The notes beneath the pieces were generated by a model, which was not told where the DNA came from, did no database searches, and saw only the letters and a program-made list of their open reading frames with translations. Shown piece after piece: positions 1 to 5,846 of a DNA stretch of 18,543 bases. Origin of the DNA: JACZWZ01 sp036478235 (GTDB lineage Bacteria > Actinomycetota > Acidimicrobiia > Spongiisociales > UBA11373). The stretch is from assembly GCA_036478235.1 (NCBI GenBank), contig JAZGDZ010000117.1, positions 1 through 18,543 of the forward strand. The letters are read 5' to 3'. A program made the translations under genes and the position numbers. Each line of letters starts with the position of its first letter. The first letter of the stretch is position 1.

Positions 1-108
1 TCTGCCATCTGCTTTCTGAAATCTGACATCTGAAATCTGACATCTGCAATCTGACATCTGCAATCTGAAATCTGAAATCTGACATCTGCAATCTGAGATC
101 TGAAGTCT
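1..108. repeat. Heptamer array, right-arm type (family I)
   Basis: Fifteen consecutive 7-nt units (4-108) follow the pattern GNNATCT or GNNTTCT, for example GCCATCT, GCTTTCT, GAAATCT, GACATCT, GCAATCT and GAGATCT, with no indel. Positions 2 and 3 of the unit vary while G, (A/T) and TCT are kept. It matches the right arm of the element at 626-881, including the rare units GCTTTCT and GAAGTCT. The matching left arm of inverted units would lie before the window start. It ends 3 nt before the stop codon of the YbaK-like gene. Confidence 0.9.
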
Positions 109-111
109 CCA

Positions 112-600
112 CTATCCCGCCAACCCCTCGACCACCTGGACCCCCTCCATCCGCCCGAACACTTCGGGGTCCACGGTGACCTTCATACCCCTGGTACCTC
201 CGCCGACGATGGCCCGGCCGAGATCCATGATCGCGCCATCGACGTAGATCGGAGGCGGCTCGATCAGCCCGAACGGGGTCACTCCCCCGATCTCCATCCC
301 GGTGACCGCGACGGTCTGCTCGGCAGTGGCGAATGAGAGCTTGCGAACGTCGAGCAACGACCGCACCTTGTGGTTTACGTCCAGGCGGGTGGTCGCCAAA
401 GCAAGGCAGATGCCGAACACGTCGAGCGGGCGCCGGGAGGCGATCAGAATTGCGTTGGCCGACTCGTCGAGCGAATAGCCGTATCGCTCGCAGAACGCTG
501 CGGTGTCGGCGAAATCCGGGTCGATCTCGAAGACCTCGTAGGAGGCGCCAAGCAACTCGAGGTGATCGACGACCCGTTGCTCGAGGGGGTGGCGGGACAT
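112..600 (-). CDS. YbaK/EbsC-family (aminoacyl-tRNA deacylase-like) protein
   Basis: Members of this family are trans-editing enzymes that hydrolyse mischarged aminoacyl-tRNA (YbaK acts on Cys-tRNAPro), or are relatives of unknown substrate. The 162-residue product has the family landmarks: GMEIGGVTPFG at 101-111 and a glycine-rich GGGTRGMK at 133-140. The Lys normally found in the AKT-type motif of YbaK deacylases appears to be replaced here (ESANAIL, Asn49), so the substrate or chemistry may differ; that alignment is from memory. The frame stays open to an ATG at 630 inside the heptamer repeat and another at 612. I choose 600 because a -10 box TATGGT lies exactly 7 nt upstream, matching the leaderless pattern of the window. 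It is divergent from the haloalkane dehalogenase gene. The family call is firm; the substrate is unknown. Confidence 0.85.
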   Translation of the reverse strand: MSRHPLEQRVVDHLELLGASYEVFEIDPDFADTAAFCERYGYSLDESANAILIASRRPLDVFGICLALATTRLDVNHKVRSLLDVRKLSFATAEQTVAVTGMEIGGVTPFGLIEPPPIYVDGAIMDLGRAIVGGGTRGMKVTVDPEVFGRMEGVQVVEGLAG

Positions 601-623
601 GGACACGACCATAGGTCGTGTCC
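601..623. promoter_or_regulatory. Perfect 10-bp dyad centred on a -10 box (operator candidate)
   Basis: GGACACGACC (601-610), ATA, GGTCGTGTCC (614-623) is a perfect 10+10 inverted repeat with a 3-nt centre. It abuts the start codon at 600 and covers the predicted -10 element. There is no T-run, so a terminator is unlikely. A repressor binding here would block the promoter. The regulator is unknown. Confidence 0.6.
608..613 (-). promoter_or_regulatory. -10 box TATGGT of the YbaK-like gene
   Basis: TATGGT on the minus strand lies 7 nt from ATG 600, implying a leaderless transcript. The box is at the centre of the 23-bp perfect dyad at 601-623. Confidence 0.55.
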
Positions 624-625
624 AA

Positions 626-881
626 GACATCAGACATCAGACATCAGACATCAGACATCAGACATCAGACATCAGACATCAGACATCAGACATCAGACAT
701 CAGACATCAGACATCGAAGAAGTTTCTGTCATCTGCTTTCTGTCATCTGCTTTCTGTCATCTGCTTTCTGAAATCTGACATCTGACATCTGAGATCTGCA
801 ATCCGAAATCTGCCATCTGCCATCTGCCATCTGCCATCTGCCATCTGCTTTCTGAAGTCTGAGATCTGAGATCTGAAATCC
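626..881. repeat. Two-armed heptamer element A (family I)
   Basis: The left arm (626-716) has 12 perfect GACATCA units plus a final GACATCG. A junction CGAAGAAGTTTCT follows (715-727). The right arm (728-881) has 22 units of GNNATCT or GNNTTCT type with no indel, including alternating GTCATCT and GCTTTCT, and five GCCATCT in a row. Read on opposite strands, both arms are TCAGANN units, so the arms face each other as an imperfect inverted repeat with five of seven positions able to pair. It fills the divergent region between the YbaK-like gene and the haloalkane dehalogenase gene. Confidence 0.92.
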
Positions 882-893
882 TCGCGCTTCGCG

Positions 894-899
894 TACCCT
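894..899 (+). promoter_or_regulatory. -10 box TACCCT of the haloalkane dehalogenase gene
   Basis: TACCCT is followed by 7 nt and then ATG 907, with no Shine-Dalgarno between: a leaderless promoter candidate just outside the heptamer array. No -35 was recognised. Confidence 0.55.
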
Positions 900-906
900 C
901 CCTTCC

Positions 907-1782
907 ATGCCGATCAGCCCTCTCGACCCGCACCCGCGCCATGCCGCCGAAGTACTCGGGACCACGATGGAATACGCCGAAGCAGGTGCCGGCGATCCGA
1001 TCGTCTTCCTGCACGGCAACCCCACGTCGTCCTATCTCTGGCGCAACGTCATCCCCCACCTGACGGACCACGGTCGCTGCCTTGCCCCCGACCTCGTCGG
1101 GATGGGGCGCTCCGGCCCCTCCTCGACCGGGTCGTACCGGTTGGTCGACCACCGCGATCATCTCGACGCCTGGTTCGAGGCCGTCGAAGCAGACGACGCC
1201 GTGACCCTCGTGGTGCACGACTGGGGATCGGGCCTCGGGTTCGACTGGGCAAACCGCCACCGCAGTCGGGTCAAAGCGATCGCATACATGGAGGCCATCG
1301 TCATGCCGATGTCATGGTCAGATTGGCCCGAGGCAGCCCGCCGCGTCTTCGAAGGGTTTCGGTCCGACGCCGGCGAGTCGATGGTGCTCGACAAGAACAT
1401 CTTCGTGGAGCGGGTTCTCCCGGGATCGGTGCTGCGTGACCTCAGCGACGAGGAGATGGACCGATACCGCGAGCCCTACAAGGAGCCCGGCGAGTCCCGC
1501 CGACCCACCCTCACCTGGCCGCGAGAGATCCCGATCGACGGCGAACCGGCCGACGTGCATCAGATCGTGTCGGACTATTCGGGGTGGCTCCGTGAGAGCG
1601 CAGTCCCCAAGCTGTTCGTCAACGCCGAGCCCGGCTCCATCCTCACCGGCCGCCAACGCGAGTTCTGCAGGACGTTCCCGGCGCAGCGTGAGGTGACGAT
1701 CGCGGGCAACCACTTCGTGCAGGAGGACTCTCCGGACGAAATCGGGACCGCGATCGCCGGGTGGCTCGACGACCTCGAGTGA
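907..1782 (+). CDS. Haloalkane dehalogenase (alpha/beta hydrolase, HLD-II-like)
   Basis: This enzyme hydrolyses carbon-halogen bonds of haloalkanes to alcohol and halide in the cytosol. The 291-residue product resembles the LinB/DhaA group. HGNPTSSYLWRN (36-47) supplies the oxyanion-hole region and halide-binding Asn38. VVHDWGSGLGFDW carries the nucleophile Asp105 with halide-binding Trp106. YMEAIVMP carries the probable acid Glu129, and GNHFVQEDSP the catalytic His269. All expected catalytic and halide-binding residues are present, which separates it from ordinary esterases. ATG 907 gives the usual short N-terminus and has a TACCCT box 7 nt upstream. The acyl-CoA dehydrogenase gene starts 25 nt after the stop but has its own -10 box. 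The natural substrate cannot be read from the sequence. Confidence 0.93.
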   Translation: MPISPLDPHPRHAAEVLGTTMEYAEAGAGDPIVFLHGNPTSSYLWRNVIPHLTDHGRCLAPDLVGMGRSGPSSTGSYRLVDHRDHLDAWFEAVEADDAVTLVVHDWGSGLGFDWANRHRSRVKAIAYMEAIVMPMSWSDWPEAARRVFEGFRSDAGESMVLDKNIFVERVLPGSVLRDLSDEEMDRYREPYKEPGESRRPTLTWPREIPIDGEPADVHQIVSDYSGWLRESAVPKLFVNAEPGSILTGRQREFCRTFPAQREVTIAGNHFVQEDSPDEIGTAIAGWLDDLE

Positions 1783-1794
1783 GCACAAGGCCTC

Positions 1795-1800
1795 TACCCT
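1795..1800 (+). promoter_or_regulatory. -10 box TACCCT of the acyl-CoA dehydrogenase gene
   Basis: The box is identical to the hexamer before the upstream gene and again 7 nt from the ATG (1808), within a 25-nt intergenic gap. No Shine-Dalgarno is present. Confidence 0.55.
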
Positions 1801-1807
1801 CGGGGCC

Positions 1808-3598
1808 ATGACCGGGTATCGAGCACCGACGACGGCCATACGCTTCACGCTCGAGCACGTCATCGGGCTCGAGACGCTCACCTCGATCGATGCCTTCTCA
1901 CACATCGACTCAGACTTGCTCGCCGGCATTCTCGACGAGGCCGGCAGATTCGCCTCCGAGGTGCTGGCTCCGCTCGCCCGTGTCGGCGACACCGTTGGGA
2001 GCGTTCGCAACGACGACGGGTCGGTGACCACGCCGCCCGGATACCGCGAGGCGTATCAGCGCTTTGTGGAAGCAGGCTGGCCCGCCGTCGCCTTCCCCGA
2101 AGACATCGGCGGCGGAGGCCTGCCCTGGGCAATAGGGCTCGCCATCCAGGAGATGGCCACCAGCGCGGACCTGGCGTTCTCTCTATGCCCAATGCTGACG
2201 TATGGGGCCAACGACATGCTCATGGAGCACGCTTCGGATGAGCAACACGCAACCTACTTGGAGAAGCTGGTCACGGGAGAGTGGGCCGGGACGATGGCGC
2301 TCACCGAGCCTCAGGCCGGTTCCGACCTCGGAGCGCTCATCACCAGAGCGACGCCGGCCGACGACGGCACGTGGCGCATGAACGGCACGAAGATCTTCAT
2401 CACGTGGGGCGAGCACGACCTCACCGAGAACATCATTCACATCGTCCTCGCCCGGACCCAAGGCGCTCCGCCGGGCACGAAGGGCATCTCGTGCTTCATC
2501 GTGCCGAAGTTCCTCGTGAACGCCGATGGCTCCATCGGAGATCGAAACGACGTCACCTGCGTGTCGATCGAGCACAAGCTGGGTATCCACGCCAGCCCCA
2601 CCTGCGTGCTCGCGTTCGGCGACGCCGGCGAGGGAGCAGTCGGCTACATGATCGGCGAGGAGAACCAGGGGATGCGGTACATGTTCACCATGATGAACAA
2701 CGCCCGCCTCGCCGTCGGTCTTGAGGGCCTGGCGGTCACGGAACGCTCCTATCAGCAAGCTGCGGCGTACGCCCTCGAACGCCGCCAGGGCCACACGATC
2801 GGAGGTGACCGCTCCGAGATGGCGCCGATCGTCCGACACCCCAACGTTCGCCGGATGCTGATGCTGATGCGCTCGAGCGCCGAGGCGATGCGAGGCGTGC
2901 TGTACCGCAACGCGATGGCAATCGATCTGGCGCACCATCATCCGGACAAGACCACGCGCCGCCAGGAGGCCGATCTCGCCGCAATCCTCATCCCCATATC
3001 GAAAGCCTGGGCGACGGATCTGGGCGTGGAGTTGACCTCTCTCGGAATACAAATTCACGGAGGCTCCGGGTATGTCGAGGAGACCGGAGCCGCCCAATGG
3101 TGGCGCGACTCCCGGATCTCGCCGATCTACGAGGGCACCAACGGCATCCAGGCCCAAGACCTGGCGATGCGCAAGATTCCGCTCGACGGAGGCGCCGCCA
3201 TCCGGCGCCTGCTCGAGGGCATCGTCGCCGACGCGGCGTCCCTCGAGGCCGACCTCAAGCCGATCGGAGAGCACCTGACGACAGCGACGGAGGCCGTGGC
3301 CGAAGTCGCCCTGACGTTCGGCGGCTGGCTGACCGAGGGCAGGTTCAACGACGTGCTCGCCGGAGCGACGCCCTTCCTGAAGATGACCGGGGACATGCTC
3401 GGCGGATGGATGCTCGCCCGAGGAGCTGCTGCTGCCGCCGCAGGCGCCGACCGCTTCGAAGCCGAATTCCTATCGGACCGCATCGCCACGGCATCGTTCT
3501 ACGCCGAGCACGTGCTCTCGACCGTCGCCGGCCGCACGGCGAGCGCTCTTGCCGGCGCCGGCAGCCTGTTCGGCATCGAGGAAGGGCGATTCGCCTGA
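1808..3598 (+). CDS. Long-form acyl-CoA dehydrogenase (DmdC/FadE type)
   Basis: This FAD enzyme makes the alpha-beta double bond in an acyl-CoA and passes electrons to ETF. At 596 residues it is the long form, about 200 residues longer than classical acyl-CoA dehydrogenases. The N-terminus (YRAPTTAIRFTLEHVIGLE) is the short leader domain typical of DmdC/FadE proteins. MALTEPQAGSDLGA at 163-176 is the FAD/substrate motif, and IYEGTNGIQAQDL holds the catalytic base Glu442. The region from about 465 to the end is the extra C-terminal domain of this subfamily. DmdC acts on 3-methylmercaptopropionyl-CoA, but many homologues are general fatty acyl-CoA dehydrogenases, so the substrate is left open. 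ATG 1808 is preceded by TACCCT at 7 nt. A hairpin terminator follows the stop. Confidence 0.93.
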   Translation: MTGYRAPTTAIRFTLEHVIGLETLTSIDAFSHIDSDLLAGILDEAGRFASEVLAPLARVGDTVGSVRNDDGSVTTPPGYREAYQRFVEAGWPAVAFPEDIGGGGLPWAIGLAIQEMATSADLAFSLCPMLTYGANDMLMEHASDEQHATYLEKLVTGEWAGTMALTEPQAGSDLGALITRATPADDGTWRMNGTKIFITWGEHDLTENIIHIVLARTQGAPPGTKGISCFIVPKFLVNADGSIGDRNDVTCVSIEHKLGIHASPTCVLAFGDAGEGAVGYMIGEENQGMRYMFTMMNNARLAVGLEGLAVTERSYQQAAAYALERRQGHTIGGDRSEMAPIVRHPNVRRMLMLMRSSAEAMRGVLYRNAMAIDLAHHHPDKTTRRQEADLAAILIPISKAWATDLGVELTSLGIQIHGGSGYVEETGAAQWWRDSRISPIYEGTNGIQAQDLAMRKIPLDGGAAIRRLLEGIVADAASLEADLKPIGEHLTTATEAVAEVALTFGGWLTEGRFNDVLAGATPFLKMTGDMLGGWMLARGAAAAAAGADRFEAEFLSDRIATASFYAEHVLSTVAGRTASALAGAGSLFGIEEGRFA

Positions 3599-3616
3599 CT
3601 CTGTGCGGCTCGAACG

Positions 3617-3653
3617 CGTCTTACGTGCCAGACGACGCGTAAGACGATTTTGT
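3617..3653 (+). terminator. Rho-independent terminator after the acyl-CoA dehydrogenase gene
   Basis: A perfect 9-bp stem, CGTCTTACG (3617-3625) with CGTAAGACG (3638-3646), encloses a 12-nt loop and is followed by ATTTTGT. It lies 19 nt past the stop codon in the convergent gap before the CBS gene. The T-tract is on the plus-strand side only. The rest of 3599-3707 shows nothing else. Confidence 0.65.
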
Positions 3654-3707
3654 CATTCATCGCACCGTCCCAGCCTGCCCGTCCGTTGGGATGCCGCCTT
3701 GAGGCCG

Positions 3708-4253
3708 TCAGGTGAGGGTGACGTCGACCCGCCAAGTTCCCCGGCAGCCGTCGCATTCCTTCCACGCCGCTCGGCGCGCCGCTTCTTCCAGACGCTCCAC
3801 ATCTGCCCGGTAGAGGACCCCAACCAACTTCCCATCGGCGGTGGAGACGAGGATGTCGTCGACCTTTCGCTCCCGCATGCGTTGGGTCAGGGGTCCGAGC
3901 AGCACATCGGGACGCTGCGTGGTCGGTCCCACCTCCATGACCGTCTCCACAAGAACTCCGGCATCAGACTGAAAGGCCTTGGCGCGAAGTCGGCCCAGGA
4001 TGCATTCTTCCTCGTTCACCACGACACACAAGTCCCACCCCGACGCGGTCACCCGGTCGTGCACGTCGCCAATCCGATCGGTCAGACGGCAAGTCGGCGG
4101 ATCAGACCGGCACACGTCCCCCACACGAGGAACGCCGGCCACGGTTCCCTCTATGGGAAGGCCCTTGGCGATCCAGTCCTCCTTACCGGCGACGTAGTCG
4201 AAGACGTTGACGAAGCCAAGGCTCTCGAGCCGGCACGCGGCCCGCGGGCTCAT
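3708..4253 (-). CDS. CBS-pair protein, downstream part of a rhodanese-CBS gene
   Basis: This 181-residue frame is the continuation of the 4257-4463 frame in the same reading phase, separated only by TGA and one GAC codon. Its first 36 residues (MSPRAACRLESLGF to LPIEG) are the second half of a rhodanese domain. From about residue 44 (VGDVCRSDPPTC) to 155 (LVGVLYRADVERLEE) there is a tandem CBS pair, a regulatory module that usually binds adenosyl ligands. The tail has a CDGC pair that could bind metal. If the TGA is read through, the whole protein is 251 residues. If not, this part could start by reinitiation at ATG 4253, but the rhodanese would be split in its active-site loop. The function of the full protein is unknown; sulfur or redox sensing is only a guess. 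Confidence 0.75.
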   Translation of the reverse strand: MSPRAACRLESLGFVNVFDYVAGKEDWIAKGLPIEGTVAGVPRVGDVCRSDPPTCRLTDRIGDVHDRVTASGWDLCVVVNEEECILGRLRAKAFQSDAGVLVETVMEVGPTTQRPDVLLGPLTQRMRERKVDDILVSTADGKLVGVLYRADVERLEEAARRAAWKECDGCRGTWRVDVTLT

Positions 4254-4256
4254 GTC

Positions 4257-4259
4257 TCA
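4257..4259 (-). other. In-frame TGA inside the rhodanese active-site loop
   Basis: The minus strand reads YC-HDYL-TGA-D-MSPRAA with no frame change. Relatives I recall have Cys at this place (a C-D-[LM]-SPRAA pattern), and TGC or TGT to TGA is one base change. A GC-rich stem (GAGCC 4247-4251 with GGCTC 4227-4231, minus-strand sense) starts 5 nt after the TGA, but its loop is not a clear bacterial SECIS. Confidence 0.8.
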
Positions 4260-4463
4260 CAAATAGTCGTGGCAGTAGACGATCACGGGACGGTCCCTCC
4301 GTAGCTGAGCGACGGAGTCCGAGTCGAGACGCTTCGCGGGAATGCTGATCGCACCGGCAAGATGCTCTTCTTCGTACTCCCGGGGAGGAAGCACATCCAC
4401 TACCTGGGCATCCTCCTCCTTCACCAGTCGTACAACGTCATCGCTCGTGATCGGCGTCGGCAT
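4257..4463 (-). CDS. Rhodanese-domain N-terminal part, ends at in-frame TGA
   Basis: The 68-residue product contains the first half of a rhodanese (sulfurtransferase) domain: ITSDDVVRLVKEEDAQVVDV, REYEEEHLAGAISIP and the strand PVIVYC ending at the likely catalytic Cys64. It stops at TGA four codons later, in the middle of the active-site loop, and the missing half continues in frame at 4253. ATG 4463 has a strong Shine-Dalgarno AGGAGG with 5-nt spacing, one of very few in this window, so initiation here is real. The promoter is probably TAGCCT at 4505-4510, giving a short 5' leader. It is divergent from the cyclophilin gene. Alternatives are a recent nonsense mutation, a sequencing error, or a recoded TGA. 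Confidence 0.7.
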   Translation of the reverse strand: MPTPITSDDVVRLVKEEDAQVVDVLPPREYEEEHLAGAISIPAKRLDSDSVAQLRRDRPVIVYCHDYL

Positions 4464-4491
4464 CAGCGCCTCCTATCAACGGCGTTCCACC

Positions 4492-4518
4492 CGAACGGAA
4501 CTCCAGGCTATCCGTTCG
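4492..4518. promoter_or_regulatory. 8-bp dyad around the rhodanese -10 box
   Basis: CGAACGGA (4492-4499) and TCCGTTCG (4511-4518) form a perfect inverted repeat with an 11-nt spacer. The spacer contains minus-strand TAGCCT (4505-4510), a TANNNT box, so the dyad brackets a predicted promoter 42 nt before ATG 4463. It is an operator candidate in the divergent region. Confidence 0.5.
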
Positions 4519-4586
4519 ACGCTGATGACGAGGCGACACACTCAGGTCCGTGATCGAGGCGATAACGAGCGACTAGCCAGCTCGGA

Positions 4587-4604
4587 TCTAGGAACACCTA
4601 GAGT
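4587..4604 (+). promoter_or_regulatory. Cyclophilin promoter: -10 box TAGAGT overlapping a 6-bp dyad
   Basis: TAGAGT (4599-4604) lies 8 nt before ATG 4613 and fits the leaderless pattern. It overlaps the perfect dyad TCTAGG-AACA-CCTAGA (4587-4602), a possible operator. Confidence 0.5.
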
Positions 4605-4612
4605 CGTCCGCC

Positions 4613-5119
4613 ATGAAGCAGTACGACTCTCCGCCTGATCTGACCATCGACCTCGACGGCGAGTATTCGGCGACTCTTCATACAAGCCTCGGCGACATCG
4701 CGCTCGAGTTCTTCCCTGCCACCGCTCCCCTGGCCGTCAACAACTTCCTGTTCCTTGCCGGGGACGGGTTCTACGACGGTGTGATCTTTCACCGGGTGAT
4801 CTCGGGGTTCATGATCCAGGGTGGCGATCCGACGGGCACCGGCTCAGGTGGACCGGGTTACAAGTTCCGCGATGAACTGGACGGCCCCGACGGGTACTCC
4901 CGGGGGACCATGGCGATGGCCAACGCCGGCCCCAACACCAACGGGAGCCAGTTCTTCATGATGCATGCCGACTACAGGCTCCCTCACAATTACACGATCT
5001 TCGCCAGGGTCACCACCGGGATGGAAGTGGTCGATGCCATCGCCGCCCTCGAGACCGACGGCCGCGACCGGCCTCACCAGGAGCCGTCCGTCGAGTCGGT
5101 AACACTGACCGGGATGTAA
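4613..5119 (+). CDS. Cyclophilin-type peptidyl-prolyl cis-trans isomerase
   Basis: This enzyme catalyses cis-trans isomerisation of Xaa-Pro bonds and assists protein folding. The 168-residue single-domain protein has the cyclophilin signature FHRVISGFMIQGGDPTGTGS (59-78), with catalytic Arg61 and Gln69, and NGSQFF at 110-115. There is no signal peptide or transmembrane segment, so it is cytosolic. The N-terminal ~20 residues (MKQYDSPPDLTIDLDGEYSA) form the short lead-in seen in actinobacterial cyclophilins of this type. ATG 4613 is supported by TAGAGT 8 nt upstream. The stop codon is followed within 2 nt by heptamer element B. Confidence 0.95.
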   Translation: MKQYDSPPDLTIDLDGEYSATLHTSLGDIALEFFPATAPLAVNNFLFLAGDGFYDGVIFHRVISGFMIQGGDPTGTGSGGPGYKFRDELDGPDGYSRGTMAMANAGPNTNGSQFFMMHADYRLPHNYTIFARVTTGMEVVDAIAALETDGRDRPHQEPSVESVTLTGM

Positions 5120-5120
5120 G

Positions 5121-5235
5121 TCAGACATCAGATATCAGACATCAGACATCAGACATCAGATATCAGACATCGAAGAGGATCCATTCTGAGATCTGAAATC
5201 TGAGATCCGACATCCGAGATCTGATATCCGGGACC
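5121..5235. repeat. Two-armed heptamer element B (family I), convergent junction
   Basis: The left arm (5121-5169) has seven TCAGACA or TCAGATA units. The junction TCGAAGAGGATCCATTCT follows (5170-5187). The right arm (5188-5229) has six units, GAGATCT, GAAATCT, GAGATCC, GACATCC, GAGATCT, GATATCC, and then a decayed unit. The junction nearly equals that of element C and shares CGAAGA with element A. It fills the gap between the cyclophilin stop and the Bpa stop. Confidence 0.9.
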
Positions 5236-5697
5236 TCAGAGGTACTGGCCGGGAACGTCGGAACCGCCACGCTGAGCCTCGATGGCACGCATTCGCATCT
5301 CCTGAAGTTGGTTGGCCGCGGTGGCCTGCTGACTCCACAACGTTGCCTGAATCCCTGCGAAAAGCCCTTCGAGCCAGCCCACCAGCTGTGCCTGGACGAT
5401 GCGCAGCTCCGACTCCGTCGCCGATTCGCTCGAGAGCGGCTGGAACATGTCCTCCAGCTCCTGCTGCAGATCGTCGCTCAACACCCCCTGCATCTCCTCG
5501 AGCGAGGCCTCATGGATCTCGATGAGCCTGCGACGCCCCGCATCGTCCAGCGGCGACTGACGGATCTCGTCGAGCATCGCCCTGGTCATCGAGGCTATCC
5601 GCATGAGCTTCGGCGCCTGGATGAACGAGGCTTCGTGTCCTTCCTCGCCCTCGACGATCTCCGGCTCCGGCTGATCTCCTTCTCGATCCTCGGTCAT
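5236..5697 (-). CDS. Bacterial proteasome activator (Bpa/PafE family)
   Basis: Bpa forms an ATP-independent ring that docks on the 20S proteasome and feeds it loosely folded proteins. The 153-residue product is largely helical with an acidic N-terminal tail, the expected helical-bundle core (about residues 25-140: SFIQAPKLMRIASMTRAMLD onward), and the C-terminal tail PGQYL, the HbYX-like docking motif. The length is close to the mycobacterial homologue. ATG 5697 is chosen because it begins the charged tail and has TATTCT 7 nt upstream on the minus strand. An upstream ATG at 5784 would add sequence unlike the family. Its presence implies that the genome encodes a 20S proteasome. The gene is monocistronic and ends at heptamer element B. 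Confidence 0.92.
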   Translation of the reverse strand: MTEDREGDQPEPEIVEGEEGHEASFIQAPKLMRIASMTRAMLDEIRQSPLDDAGRRRLIEIHEASLEEMQGVLSDDLQQELEDMFQPLSSESATESELRIVQAQLVGWLEGLFAGIQATLWSQQATAANQLQEMRMRAIEAQRGGSDVPGQYL

Positions 5698-5704
5698 GGC
5701 AATG

Positions 5705-5710
5705 AGAATA
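5705..5710 (-). promoter_or_regulatory. -10 box TATTCT of the proteasome activator gene
   Basis: TATTCT (minus strand) sits 7 nt from ATG 5697 with no Shine-Dalgarno, so a leaderless transcript is likely. Confidence 0.55.
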
Positions 5711-5772
5711 CGGGGCGCGAGGGCCCTAGGAGTCTGCTGGGTGATTCCGTTGCTCAGATCGGCGGCCAGGCG

Positions 5773-5844
5773 CGCCACTCGCAAGGACGAGGTTTCGCCA
5801 CTCCTCGTGCAGGAATGGCGGAGCCGAGGACACCGCGAGTGGCG
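5773..5844. repeat. 10-bp inverted repeat with nested hairpin
   Basis: CGCCACTCGC (5773-5782) and GCGAGTGGCG (5835-5844) are perfect inverses. Inside, ACGAGG (5787-5792) pairs with CCTCGT (5803-5808). CGCCACTC also occurs again at 5796. The 5698-6054 stretch holds no convincing protein gene. Confidence 0.6.
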
Positions 5845-5846
5845 AT

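Noticed and set aside
626..881. CRISPR array
   Set aside because: Units are 7 nt with no unique spacers and no cas gene nearby; the arrays are simple tandem repeats.
729..1260. Minus-strand reading frames through the heptamer array with repeated Trp-Gln-Met-Ala-Asp-Gly residues
   Set aside because: They arise from translating the 7-nt repeat (21-nt peptide period), overlap the dehalogenase gene and show no family motif or promoter box.
4227..4256. Definite SECIS element after the in-frame TGA
   Set aside because: A 5-bp GAGCC/GGCTC stem exists, but such stems are common in GC-rich DNA and the apical loop lacks a clear SelB-binding form, so selenocysteine is kept only as a hypothesis.
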